Part shown: positions 1 to 8,237 of the stretch, piece by piece
Position numbering within the stretch: position 1 is the first letter of the stretch
Layout of the letters: each line of letters begins with the position of its first letter
Assembly (NCBI GenBank): GCA_049287505.1
Contig: JBAQFY010000114.1
Span: 1-25,484 of the forward strand
Origin: NIOZ-UU13 sp049287505
GTDB taxonomy: Bacteria; Planctomycetota; Phycisphaerae; Sedimentisphaerales; Anaerobacaceae
Direction of reading: 5' to 3'
DNA length: 25,484 bases
Notes under the pieces: generated by a model
What the model was told of the DNA's origin: nothing
Databases searched by the model: none
Seen by the model: the letters and a program-made list of their open reading frames with translations, nothing else
Made by a program: the position numbers and the translations under genes

Positions 1-5
1 GTCAT
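1..5 (-). CDS. 5' end of a minus-strand gene leaving the window
   Basis: Read on the minus strand, the first bases give ATG AC. The ATG is preceded by AAGGAGG (plus-strand 11-17) at a spacing of five bases, a near-ideal ribosome-binding arrangement. Only the first five bases of the gene are visible, so the product is unknown. If real, it is divergent from the MoxR operon across about 725 bp. The call rests only on the Shine-Dalgarno and start pairing. Confidence 0.45.
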
Positions 6-10
6 GATAG

Positions 11-17
11 CCTCCTT
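11..17 (-). promoter_or_regulatory. Strong Shine-Dalgarno for the gene leaving the left edge
   Basis: The minus strand reads AAGGAGG, five bases before an ATG at 5-3. It is among the strongest anti-SD matches in the window and argues that translation starts here and runs left. Confidence 0.5.
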
Positions 18-317
18 GCAATGAGTTTTCTGCATTACCATGACAGTTATCGGCAATTACTGTATAGCGCCATTAGTTTTTATAACTGGTATGATGACTG
101 GGTTATTGCTACCTGTCCCTGCCGAAAATTCCGTCCTTGTTTGTTTACAAGGCTTTACGTACAAGTACCAGATTACGATAAACCATCACAAATGTGGGCT
201 TTCCAGGGATTCATAGCGGGGGAGCGTTTCGAACATACGACCTATCAGATCTTTGTGTCGGGGTCTGCGTGGCCGACAATAGATAAGTCTTAGATGTGTA
301 AAGAGTTACGGCGTGCC

Positions 318-380
318 CCTCTTCCATCTCTTTGCGTTCCGGAAGGGAGGGCAACAGTCGCGGTGTGCCAAGATGGTAGG
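318..380 (+). ncRNA. Possible structured RNA ahead of a terminator hairpin
   Basis: CCATCT (324-329) pairs perfectly with AGATGG (371-376), and the stem extends outward over one mismatch (CTT with TAG). Inside it TTGC (332-335) pairs with GCAA (351-354), and CC-GGAA-GG (339-346) forms a GGAA tetraloop stem. An intrinsic-terminator-like hairpin follows at once at 381. The GGAA tetraloop and the GTGTGCC-like 3' arm loosely recall bacterial SRP RNA, but the conserved asymmetric loop and AGCAGC strand of SRP RNA are not there, so it is not called as SRP RNA. No convincing protein gene covers this stretch. It could also be part of a longer untranslated leader. Confidence 0.3.
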
Positions 381-418
381 AAAAAAGCGGGCTCTTGACG
401 CAAGTGCTCAGCTTTTTT
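381..418 (+). terminator. Intrinsic-terminator-like hairpin
   Basis: AAAAAAGC at the left pairs with GCTTTTTT at the right. Inside, GGGC pairs with GCTC (one G-U pair), and CTTG-ACG-CAAG closes the apex. The right arm runs into a T-rich tail (TTTTTT GG TGTTTTTT). The flanking A and T runs make it potentially bidirectional. It would end any plus-strand transcript from 1-380 before the MoxR operon begins. Confidence 0.55.
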
Positions 419-730
419 GGTGTTTTTTACGGCACGGCATGTCGAACCGGCCGGAATATTGTTGAAATTGAGATGAAATTACGGTATTATGAGGATTGAA
501 GCTTGCAGGAGTATTTCAGCGAAGTGTATATGGGAAATCCCGGTTTATTGTTCTGGAGGTATCAATTTTTTGGGAATTTTCGGCTATTTTCAGTAAAAAT
601 ACATAGTAAAAGAACGAAGCGGGTTTAAGGCCTGTTTCATAGATTCAAGAATTCTTGTAACAGAATTCGTTATCTTGCATCTATATTGTAGGGGACTGGT
701 TGGTAATAACCAAAATTGTAAAAGGCTGAT
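419..730. other. Non-coding leader region of the MoxR operon
   Basis: No ORF with recognisable features is present. The region contains the palindrome CCGGCCGG near 448-455 and AT-rich sequence close to the moxR start, where a promoter is expected. No -35/-10 pair with good spacing stood out. AAAAGG six to seven bases before the ATG at 731 can serve as the ribosome-binding site. Confidence 0.4.
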
Positions 731-1771
731 ATGAAACAGGTAACCGGGCAAGGAGCTAAAAACGCACAAACAAACGGAGCTGTTGATGAGAGCCAGTTAA
801 TTGCTCACCTACGCAGGGGTTATGCCAGCTTAAAGCAGCAGATACACAGAGTAATCGTTGGCCAGGATAAGGTGATTGACCCGATGCTTTGTTGTATGCT
901 GGCCGGTGGGCACTGTATTATTCAGGGAGTCCCTGGTCTTGCCAAGACGATGATGGTGCATACGATATCAGATGCGATGAGGCTGACATTCAACCGAATT
1001 CAATTCACGCCTGATTTGATGCCTTCGGATATAACCGGCGCCGATATTATTCAGAGAGACCCGCAATCCAAGAAAAGGCGATATGAGTTTGTAAAAGGTC
1101 CCATTTTTGCAAACGTGGTTTTAGCCGATGAGATAAATCGCACGCCTCCAAAGACACAGGCGGCGCTTCTGCAGGCGATGCAGGAGCGCGAAGTTACGGT
1201 TGCCGGCAGGACATACAAGCTTGAGGAGCCGTTTTTCGTTCTCGCTACCCAGAACCCTATCGAGCAGGAAGGGACATATCCTTTGCCGGAGGCTGCTCTA
1301 GACAGGTTTATGTTTATGATTTATATCGGCTACCCCACGGCAAGGGAAGAACACCTGATAGTTAAACAAACCACGACGAGCAAGAAGATAACCGTCCAGC
1401 AAGTACTTGATAGGAATGATATGGTGCTGTTTCAGGAGATTGTTCGAATGGCCCCTGTGAGTGATATGGTGATAGCGTATTGCATCAGGCTGGCCCGCGC
1501 GACCAGGCCGGACGATATGCTTGCCACGCCGATGGTTAAGAAATATCTCAAGTGGGGAGCCAGCCCGAGGGCGGGACAGTATATGACGCTCGGCGCAAAG
1601 GCAATAGCACTGATAAACGGTCGAGTTACGCCGAGCTTTGAAGATGTGAGAGTTGTCAGTAAACTTGTGCTCAGGCATCGTATTATTCCCAACTTCAATG
1701 CCGAAGCCGACGGTATCAGCATCGAAGGGATTCTTGACGACTTGGTTGAGAATGTACATTTGCCCAAATAG
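731..1771 (+). CDS. MoxR-family AAA+ ATPase
   Basis: This 346-residue cytoplasmic AAA+ ATPase of the MoxR family is the usual length. Walker A is GVPGLAKT (66-73), Walker B is VVLADEI (129-135), sensor 1 is ATQNP (172-176), and the following EAALDRF (187-193) is the family signature; the C-terminal lid follows. MoxR ATPases are thought to act as chaperones that remodel or insert metal cofactors into partner proteins carrying von Willebrand factor A domains. The partners are encoded directly downstream: a DUF58 protein and two vWA membrane proteins. The ATG at 731 has AAAAGG upstream and is the first gene of the operon. It ends in TAG, which shows that TAG is a normal stop in this genome. The client is unknown. 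Confidence 0.95.
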   Translation: MKQVTGQGAKNAQTNGAVDESQLIAHLRRGYASLKQQIHRVIVGQDKVIDPMLCCMLAGGHCIIQGVPGLAKTMMVHTISDAMRLTFNRIQFTPDLMPSDITGADIIQRDPQSKKRRYEFVKGPIFANVVLADEINRTPPKTQAALLQAMQEREVTVAGRTYKLEEPFFVLATQNPIEQEGTYPLPEAALDRFMFMIYIGYPTAREEHLIVKQTTTSKKITVQQVLDRNDMVLFQEIVRMAPVSDMVIAYCIRLARATRPDDMLATPMVKKYLKWGASPRAGQYMTLGAKAIALINGRVTPSFEDVRVVSKLVLRHRIIPNFNAEADGISIEGILDDLVENVHLPK

Positions 1772-1820
1772 CCTGAACCGCGACGTACTGAAAAAAGAAT
1801 TCAGTTGGGAGTTTATTTGC

Positions 1821-1825
1821 AGGGG
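1821..1825 (+). promoter_or_regulatory. Shine-Dalgarno deciding the DUF58 start
   Basis: AGGGG lies seven bases before GTG at 1833. The open frame extends back to 1653 inside moxR, but this site and the family's usual N-terminus both point to 1833. Confidence 0.6.
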
Positions 1826-1832
1826 CAAGACG

Positions 1833-2729
1833 GTGAAGCACAATCGTAAATATCTTGACCCGATATTTTTGAGCAAGCTGGCCAATATGGACCTGGTTGC
1901 CCGCTGTGCAGTGGAAGGCTTCTTTTCGGGTCTGCACCCAAGTCCGTTTCATGGTTTCAGTGTTGAATACAGTGACCACAGAGAATATCATCTCGGCGAT
2001 GAGCTGAAATTCGTCGATTGGAAGGTTTTCGGCCGCAGCGACAAACTTTATATAAAACAGTTCCAGCAGGAAACGAATACAACGGCCTACATACTGCTGG
2101 ACACCAGTAAAAGTATGTCTTTTGCCGGTGACGGCCGGGTCAGAAAGATTGACTATGGCTCTTTCCTTGCGGCGGCTTTGAGCTACCTGATGCTCAGTCA
2201 AAGCGACAGCACATCTCTCGTATTGTTTGCTGAGAAGGTGATAAAGCATATTCCGCCAAGGTCAAAACGCACGCATCTAAACACGATACTGGCGGCCCTG
2301 CAATATAGCAGGCCCGAAGGCCGGACCAACCTTGCCGGTGTCCTTCATACAATCGCCGAGACCACAAAACGCCGCGGACTTATCATTCTGATTTCCGATT
2401 TGCTCGACGACGAGGGAGATATTTATAAAGGCCTGGCCCATTTGAAATTTCTTAAGCATGATGTGATTGTTTTTCACACGATGGACCATCAAGAGCTTAA
2501 TCTTGATTATGAAGGACTGATTCAATTTGAAGATTTGGAATCGAAAGCTAAGGTACGTGCCTTCCCGCAGTCTTTGCGAGAGGATTATCGCGGACGGGTA
2601 GCAGAGTTTCTGGATGACTTAGAAAAAACCACCGGCAAAAGTAACATCGATTATTGTCTTCTTGATACTTCCGAGCCTCTCGATAGGGCTTTGATAGCGT
2701 ACTTAGCCAAGCGAAAGAGGATGATATGA
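1833..2729 (+). CDS. DUF58 domain protein, MoxR partner
   Basis: The product is 298 residues when started at GTG 1833, and belongs to the DUF58 family, which has a degenerate vWA-like fold. The start KHNRKYLDP aligns with the usual beginning of planctomycete DUF58 proteins. The longer open frame would overlap moxR by about 120 bases and lacks a ribosome site. Hallmarks are VEGFFSGLHPSPFHGFSVE, then the signature around HLGDELKFVDWKVFGRSDK, and a vWA-type DTSKSM strand with LIILISDLLDD later. No membrane segment or signal peptide is visible, so it is probably cytoplasmic. It stops in an ATGA overlap with the next gene, implying translational coupling. It is inferred to be a direct partner of the MoxR ATPase. 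Confidence 0.93.
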   Translation: MKHNRKYLDPIFLSKLANMDLVARCAVEGFFSGLHPSPFHGFSVEYSDHREYHLGDELKFVDWKVFGRSDKLYIKQFQQETNTTAYILLDTSKSMSFAGDGRVRKIDYGSFLAAALSYLMLSQSDSTSLVLFAEKVIKHIPPRSKRTHLNTILAALQYSRPEGRTNLAGVLHTIAETTKRRGLIILISDLLDDEGDIYKGLAHLKFLKHDVIVFHTMDHQELNLDYEGLIQFEDLESKAKVRAFPQSLREDYRGRVAEFLDDLEKTTGKSNIDYCLLDTSEPLDRALIAYLAKRKRMI

Positions 2730-4783
2730 GCTTTATACAGTGGATATTTTTGTTCGGCGGGCTCGCAGTAGCCGGTCCGGTGATTGCTCATCTGCTGGCT
2801 AAGCCGCGATTCAGACGATTACCTTTCACAATGCTTCGGTTTTTATATACCGGTCAGATTGAGAGCCGGTCCCGGAAAAAGCTGCGCGACCTGCTGATAT
2901 TGTTGCTTCGCTGCGCAATAATTGTTTTGATTGCCATGCTTTTTGCCCGGCCGATGCTACACACTAAACGAAAACCGCAGCAGACCAGGTCCGTTTATTG
3001 CCTTGGCCTGGATAATTCGATGTCAATGGCATATACCGATGGGACGGACAGTTATTTCGACAAGCTGATAGATTCAGCGATTGATTATATTCGCTCCGCA
3101 AAGACCGATGCTCTGTTCAATATTTGTGCTCTGGCCTCGGGAGATTGGTCACAGGGCCTGAGTAAGGAACAGGCACTGGCCGAGGTCAAGGCCTTGAAAA
3201 TTGAAACCGGCAGCGCAAATGTCAACGACTTTATTTCGAGTCTGAATCGAGTCAGTCGTACAAAGCATTTGGATGATGAGGTTTCGGTTCTGGTACTAAG
3301 TGATTTTACGCCCAATATACTGAAGCAGTTTGTCGAGACCGAGAAACCTGCCGTTGTTGACAAAATGGATTATAGGCTGATTATCTCACCTGAGCCCCTC
3401 AACAATGCTGCGATAATAGACGCCCACGTTATCGACATTATCGACGATAAGTTAACCGCAAATGTTACCGTAGCCAATTACGGACGAGTTGAGCAAAATC
3501 GCCGGTTAACGGCCAGGACGGGCGAAAATAAATCGGCTCCGGTAGATATAAACCTGTTTGCACAACAGCACAGAACCTTTCAGATACAAGTAAGGGTTGA
3601 TACTGCCGGGCCGGAGCGGTTTTTCCTGCCTGTAGAATTGAGCCTTTCAGCGGGCGACGGCCTTAAAGAGGACGATACGTTTTATATGGCGGTTTCCAGT
3701 CCAGGCCATAAAAATGTTAATGTTCTTCTGGCCGGCAACGGCGCACATGAGATGTTTTTGCTGAAAACGGTAATGGACACCATCTCACGAAAGAGTTCAT
3801 ACGATACTTTACAAATCAAGCAGATTTTAATTGATGATTTTGCTCTTTCGGATTTGAAATGGGCCGATGTAGTCATCTGTTCGGCGGTAGCGGAACGGCT
3901 GGCTTATTTTGCCTCGAACATAGAAGGTTTCATCAAAGCCGGAGGCAGATTCATTTGCTTTGTAAAGGAGACGGCTGCAACTGAGGCGGCAAGGCAGTTG
4001 TGGCAGCGGGATGTTCTTGCGGCACTGCCGGGGAAATGTATTCACGAACGAACATATATGCAGCCGAATCCGTGTGACAGCAGGGCTTTTGAAGTAGATA
4101 AGATTGCTGCAAGATCTCTGTCAAATTACAGGATCGACAAGATTCTCTTAAAGGGCTACCTGGAATGTCAACAGCACCCTGACAGCAAGTGTTTGTGGCA
4201 ATTCCAGAATGGTCTTGGCTTTGTTTATCTTAAACGTCTTGGTATTGGCGTCTCTATCCTTGTCAATACCAGCGTTGATGATTCACTTGGCTCACTGACT
4301 AAGTCAAATGCATCGGTTGCTTTTTGTCGGTATTTATTGGGAAAAGATAGCCAGATTGGCGAGTATTGTTTTGCGCGTAATGAGCAGGTAATGTTGCCGT
4401 TTTCCGAGAAACAAACCTCGTTTGCCGCGCAAAAACAATCTTGGGTTCAGACTTGTAATGGTACAAAACGCCGTGCAGCCGTAGCGGATTCTTTTTTACT
4501 GATATCTGCTCCCGGAGGCACCGGATGGATAAAAACATTAAGCAAGCCGACAATGTGGGCTGGAATAAATCTGCCGGAGGGCGAGACTGATATGACTAAA
4601 CCGGTAGCTTCGGAACTGGCTGATATTATGAACAGGGCATTCCCGACCGGCACAGAAAGAACGGTATCTGCGGCGGAAGTTCTCAACAACAGGAAACGTA
4701 CACCAATTTGGAAATATTTTGCCTGGATGATAATTCTTCTGCTGTTAGCGGAACCGGCTGTCGCAAACAGGCTGAAGCGATAG
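2726..4783 (+). CDS. BatA-type membrane protein with vWA domain
   Basis: This 685-residue protein begins with a BatA_N-type module: a membrane helix at about 4-24, a basic LLAKPRFRRLPFTMLRFL stretch, and a second helix at about 55-77. A vWA domain follows, with a DxSxS metal-site motif, DNSMS, at 96-100. The long middle part is probably periplasmic and ends in a GATase/ThuA-like region (VNVLLAGNG, WADVVICSA). A last helix lies near 663-680. It therefore sits in the inner membrane with its bulk outside. It starts in an ATGA overlap with the DUF58 gene and ends 13 bases before the next gene. In related clusters such proteins are taken to be scaffolds for MoxR-dependent envelope assemblies; here that role is inferred. 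Confidence 0.85.
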   Translation: MSFIQWIFLFGGLAVAGPVIAHLLAKPRFRRLPFTMLRFLYTGQIESRSRKKLRDLLILLLRCAIIVLIAMLFARPMLHTKRKPQQTRSVYCLGLDNSMSMAYTDGTDSYFDKLIDSAIDYIRSAKTDALFNICALASGDWSQGLSKEQALAEVKALKIETGSANVNDFISSLNRVSRTKHLDDEVSVLVLSDFTPNILKQFVETEKPAVVDKMDYRLIISPEPLNNAAIIDAHVIDIIDDKLTANVTVANYGRVEQNRRLTARTGENKSAPVDINLFAQQHRTFQIQVRVDTAGPERFFLPVELSLSAGDGLKEDDTFYMAVSSPGHKNVNVLLAGNGAHEMFLLKTVMDTISRKSSYDTLQIKQILIDDFALSDLKWADVVICSAVAERLAYFASNIEGFIKAGGRFICFVKETAATEAARQLWQRDVLAALPGKCIHERTYMQPNPCDSRAFEVDKIAARSLSNYRIDKILLKGYLECQQHPDSKCLWQFQNGLGFVYLKRLGIGVSILVNTSVDDSLGSLTKSNASVAFCRYLLGKDSQIGEYCFARNEQVMLPFSEKQTSFAAQKQSWVQTCNGTKRRAAVADSFLLISAPGGTGWIKTLSKPTMWAGINLPEGETDMTKPVASELADIMNRAFPTGTERTVSAAEVLNNRKRTPIWKYFAWMIILLLLAEPAVANRLKR

Positions 4784-4796
4784 ATAAGGCTTAAAT

Positions 4797-7700
4797 ATGG
4801 CCGACAACGTAGAAGAAAAACTCGATGCTCTTGTTGCCAGAGTCACGAAGGTCAGAAGATGGCTGGTAGCGATTGCTGTTCTCAAGGTAGCGGCGTTGTG
4901 TCTGATTTTTGTCTCGGTGTACGTCGGCGTTTATGCCTGGCTTGACCATCGGAAGAACTTTGACGAAATTGGCAGAATTATAGCGTTTATTTTACTGCTT
5001 ACAGGGCTTGTTCTTTTATTATACAGATTGACAAAATGTTTGCTTGTCCACGTATCCTGCAGTGGAGCAGCAAATTATATCGAAAACATAAAAAGTTTCG
5101 ACCAGCAGCTTGTCACAGCCATCGAATACTATGAGAACAAACAGGATTATCCATATTCCAGGGTCCTCGCCGAACAGCTTGTCCTGAACGTGGATAAAGA
5201 CAGTGAAGCATTCAAGTTTGACTCGACAGTTGAAAAGTGGAAGGGATATGCTCTCTCAGCGGTTATTCTGTTTGGCCTTGCCGCTGCCTGGTTTTATGTC
5301 CATGATAACTATGTTTACTTTTCTAAATACTTTGCCCGGTTAACACGTCCCCTGGCTTCTGTTGAGCCGTTGTCGCCGACGAGTCTGGAGTCGATAACCG
5401 GGGACATCATTACGGAACCTGATTCGGAAGTAACATTTGCAGCCGGGGTGAAAGGCCGCGTGCCGGAATTTGGAAAATTGGTGCTGGTTGCACTTGAACC
5501 TGAGACTAAAGATAACAGCCGGCAGACCGAGCGCGAAGAGATGCTGGTACAACCGGGCTTTGATGAGGAAAAAACGGCAAGATTTGAAACCTCTAAATCT
5601 TTCTCACAAACAGGCCGATTCAAATATCGATTTGAAACCGGCTCAGCTTCCACAGATTGGAATAAATTAACCGTTTGTGAACCACCCGGGATAGAGAGTA
5701 TGATGGCCGACGTTGCACTGCCAAAAAGGCCGCCGAGAAGAAAGTGGGTCAGGCCTTATACCGAGCAGGTTCAGAACAATACTCTGGAAGTAATTCAACG
5801 GAGCGATGTTACGCTGAACGTGCAGACCACTGATAAGCTCAAAAAGGTCGTGGTAACAGGTTTAGATGGAAAGCAGCTCACTAAGCTATTAAATGGGGCA
5901 CAACAGTTCAGCTATAGTTTTAATGCCGATACAAGTGGCTCTATAAAATTTCATCTTGTGAATGAGCAGGGTCTGGCAAACAATGACGTACCAGATTTGG
6001 AGGTGAGAGTAAAAACCGATGAACCTCCCAAATTCAAGCTGGTTTCGCCTGAGGGTGATTATCTGGCCACAGACGTTGCGAGCGTGCCGATTATATTCGA
6101 GGTAACTGACGATTTCGGTCTGGATTCCGTAAATATGTACCTGGAAATACCCGGCCAACAGCCGGAAGAATTGGGTATTCCGGTTGAAGAAGGGGCAAGG
6201 AGTAAGATATTTACGCACATAATTGAATTGGAAAGGTACAGTCTGAATGTGGGCGACAGCGTCCTGTTCTATGCCCAGGCGAGAGATATCGATACCGGCT
6301 CAGCGATTGAAAAACGAACTTCAAGAAGCGACATGTATTTTATCGAGATCAGACCATATCGCCAGAATTGGCGCCCAAGGCCAGGAGGCGGTCCGTCACA
6401 GGGAGGAGCCTCACCCCCTGTGGAACTCTTAAATATTCTCGAATATACGAGAGCAATACTTAAAAAAACCTGGGACATTGCCGGCAAATCAAATCCGACC
6501 GAACAGGACTGGTCCAGACTGGAATTCATAAACAATGATGTTCAGTATTGTGCCGAACAATTAGCGCTTATACGTGAAGACTCAGAGTATGGATTTAACG
6601 AGACTCAAAAAGCTGTACTCAATGCGGTCCTCGGATATTATGAACAGGCAGGCAGATATTTGGCCGAGCATAATGCGACTTCAGCCATAGTGCCCGAAAA
6701 GAACGCTTATCGTGTTTTGCGCAAGTTCATCCTTGAACTGGACCTGGAGTTGAACCCACCTGAAAGCGGCAAGGGTCAGCAGGCGCAACAGCCCGACAGT
6801 GTTAAACTTCAGGAAATGCAGGAATTTTCGCAGGAAGATAAAGAGCGCATCGAGGCTGAGTTGAAAAAATTGCAGCAAAAGTTAAAGAAGCTGACCAGGG
6901 AGCAAAAGACTTTGAAAAGGACTTTTGAGAACTTTCTCGAACAGCAGGAGCGGGAGAAAAAGATTGCACAACAAACGAATGATTCCAAACCATCAAGCCC
7001 CGGCGATGAAAATCAGGCTCAAAGCAGAGGTCCCGATAAGCAGCAAAGCCAAGACCGTGCCGGTCAAAAAGGAGAAAGTACTTCAGGCAGTGCCGGTTCC
7101 GAAAGTCAGAGCGCTTCTAAAAGTCAAAGTACTGGTAAAGGCAAAGCTGCTTCGGATAGTCCCAGCGCCGGCAATAAGCAGGATTCTGCCGAAAGCCAAA
7201 GCGGTTCTCAGAGCCAAAGTTCTGGAAAAGATAAAAGTTCTTCAGGCAGTCCCGGCGCCGGCAATAAGCAGGATTCTGCCGAAAGCCAAAGCGGTTCTCA
7301 GGGCCAAAGTTCTGAAAAAGATAAAAATTCTTCAGGCAGTCCCAGCGCCGGCGATAAGCAGAATTCTGCTGAAAGCCAGGGCGGTTCTAAAGGACAAAGT
7401 GTCGGGAAAGACAAAAGTGCTTCGGATGGTCACGGCCCAGGCAGCGGCAAAAGTGCTGGCGAAGAACAGATAGATGCGCAAAAGCAGGGTAGTGCTAAAC
7501 CCGGTGCCGCTGGTGCTCAAGCCAGGCTAAGAATGCTCCAGGCCAAACAGCGCGCACTGCAGGAGCAGGTTTCGCAATTGAAGCGGGATTTGCAACGATT
7601 GCCTGAAATTTCAGAAGGTGGCCAAAATAAAGGACGAGCTGGAGCACAAAAGCACCTTGACGAGGCTCTTGATAAAATGAATGACTTTCAAGACAGGCTG

Positions 7701-8237
7701 ACCGAGGCACGCTATAAAGCGGATATAGACCGGAGAAAATCAAATGAAGCTGTTGAACTATTGGAATTAGCCGAGCGCCAGTTGGGCCTTGCTCAAGAGA
7801 CACTTGATGATGAGCTTGCACTCAGCGAAGAACAAAGAATCGCACAAAAGGCTCAGGAAATGGCTGAGCAGCTCTCTGATGATGCAGACGCTCTCAATGA
7901 GTCTGTCACACCCATAGAGCGTGAAGAAATGTTAGCAAGGCTTGAAGCGGCAAAGCGTCTGCTTGAGAGGATGCCGGAACCCCAGTGGGCTACTATAAGA
8001 AATAAAGGCAAGGGCACTTCATCATCAGCGACCCAGGTTTTTACCAGAAACCCGAATCTGGCTCCTGCAGAAGCAGCAAGGCAAATGGCCCGACAATTCT
8101 GGTCTATTGCTGTAAATGCTAAAAAATACCGGCAGCAGTTGATTGAGGACGAACCGTCTGATGTGAAGTTTTACGGACAGGAAAACGAGTTTTTTGAAAA
8201 CGCGGCCAAATTCGAGCATGAAGCGGTGAAAAAATGA
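4797..8237 (+). CDS. Large membrane/coiled-coil protein, DUF4175-like
   Basis: This 1146-residue protein starts with membrane helices at about 22-49, 60-77 and 150-167. A long, presumably periplasmic beta-rich region follows, then charged coiled coil (about 665-725). Next comes a Ser/Gln/Gly/Lys low-complexity tract with 30-residue repeats (about 760-880), then more coiled coil (about 905-1060). The architecture resembles DUF4175-type proteins found in MoxR/BatA clusters, but no catalytic motif is visible. Little of the C-terminal half looks globular, suggesting an extended spacer or scaffold that reaches through the periplasm. It ends in an ATGA overlap with the next gene. The repeat tract is the most variable-looking part and may change length between strains. 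Confidence 0.75.
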   Translation: MADNVEEKLDALVARVTKVRRWLVAIAVLKVAALCLIFVSVYVGVYAWLDHRKNFDEIGRIIAFILLLTGLVLLLYRLTKCLLVHVSCSGAANYIENIKSFDQQLVTAIEYYENKQDYPYSRVLAEQLVLNVDKDSEAFKFDSTVEKWKGYALSAVILFGLAAAWFYVHDNYVYFSKYFARLTRPLASVEPLSPTSLESITGDIITEPDSEVTFAAGVKGRVPEFGKLVLVALEPETKDNSRQTEREEMLVQPGFDEEKTARFETSKSFSQTGRFKYRFETGSASTDWNKLTVCEPPGIESMMADVALPKRPPRRKWVRPYTEQVQNNTLEVIQRSDVTLNVQTTDKLKKVVVTGLDGKQLTKLLNGAQQFSYSFNADTSGSIKFHLVNEQGLANNDVPDLEVRVKTDEPPKFKLVSPEGDYLATDVASVPIIFEVTDDFGLDSVNMYLEIPGQQPEELGIPVEEGARSKIFTHIIELERYSLNVGDSVLFYAQARDIDTGSAIEKRTSRSDMYFIEIRPYRQNWRPRPGGGPSQGGASPPVELLNILEYTRAILKKTWDIAGKSNPTEQDWSRLEFINNDVQYCAEQLALIREDSEYGFNETQKAVLNAVLGYYEQAGRYLAEHNATSAIVPEKNAYRVLRKFILELDLELNPPESGKGQQAQQPDSVKLQEMQEFSQEDKERIEAELKKLQQKLKKLTREQKTLKRTFENFLEQQEREKKIAQQTNDSKPSSPGDENQAQSRGPDKQQSQDRAGQKGESTSGSAGSESQSASKSQSTGKGKAASDSPSAGNKQDSAESQSGSQSQSSGKDKSSSGSPGAGNKQDSAESQSGSQGQSSEKDKNSSGSPSAGDKQNSAESQGGSKGQSVGKDKSASDGHGPGSGKSAGEEQIDAQKQGSAKPGAAGAQARLRMLQAKQRALQEQVSQLKRDLQRLPEISEGGQNKGRAGAQKHLDEALDKMNDFQDRLTEARYKADIDRRKSNEAVELLELAERQLGLAQETLDDELALSEEQRIAQKAQEMAEQLSDDADALNESVTPIEREEMLARLEAAKRLLERMPEPQWATIRNKGKGTSSSATQVFTRNPNLAPAEAARQMARQFWSIAVNAKKYRQQLIEDEPSDVKFYGQENEFFENAAKFEHEAVKK
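7164..7433 (+). repeat. Three tandem 90-bp (30-residue) coding repeats
   Basis: Units start at 7164, 7254 and 7344. Each encodes a version of [S/G]AGxKQxSAESQ followed by GS-Q-GQS-KDK-SS. The first two copies are nearly identical at DNA level, the third is diverged, and a more degenerate copy precedes them (about 7074-7163). The period of exactly 90 bases keeps the frame, so gain or loss of units would only change spacer length. Confidence 0.85.

Noticed and set aside
21..293. 90-codon plus-strand ORF near the left edge
   Set aside because: No ribosome site before its ATG, no recognisable domain, unusual composition, and its start lies against the Shine-Dalgarno of the opposite-strand gene. 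Treated as chance.
318..380. Bacterial SRP (4.5S) RNA
   Set aside because: The GGAA tetraloop and a GTGTGCC-like 3' segment fit loosely, but the conserved symmetric and asymmetric loops of the S domain are missing.
1653..1832. Longer N-terminus for the DUF58 protein
   Set aside because: It would overlap the end of moxR by about 120 bases with sequence unlike the family; GTG 1833 has a proper ribosome site and the expected N-terminus.
6925..7473. 182-codon Lys/Val/Ala-rich ORF over the repeat tract
   Set aside because: It is an out-of-frame reading of the 90-bp repeats inside the large coiled-coil gene; periodic DNA keeps the alternative frame open.
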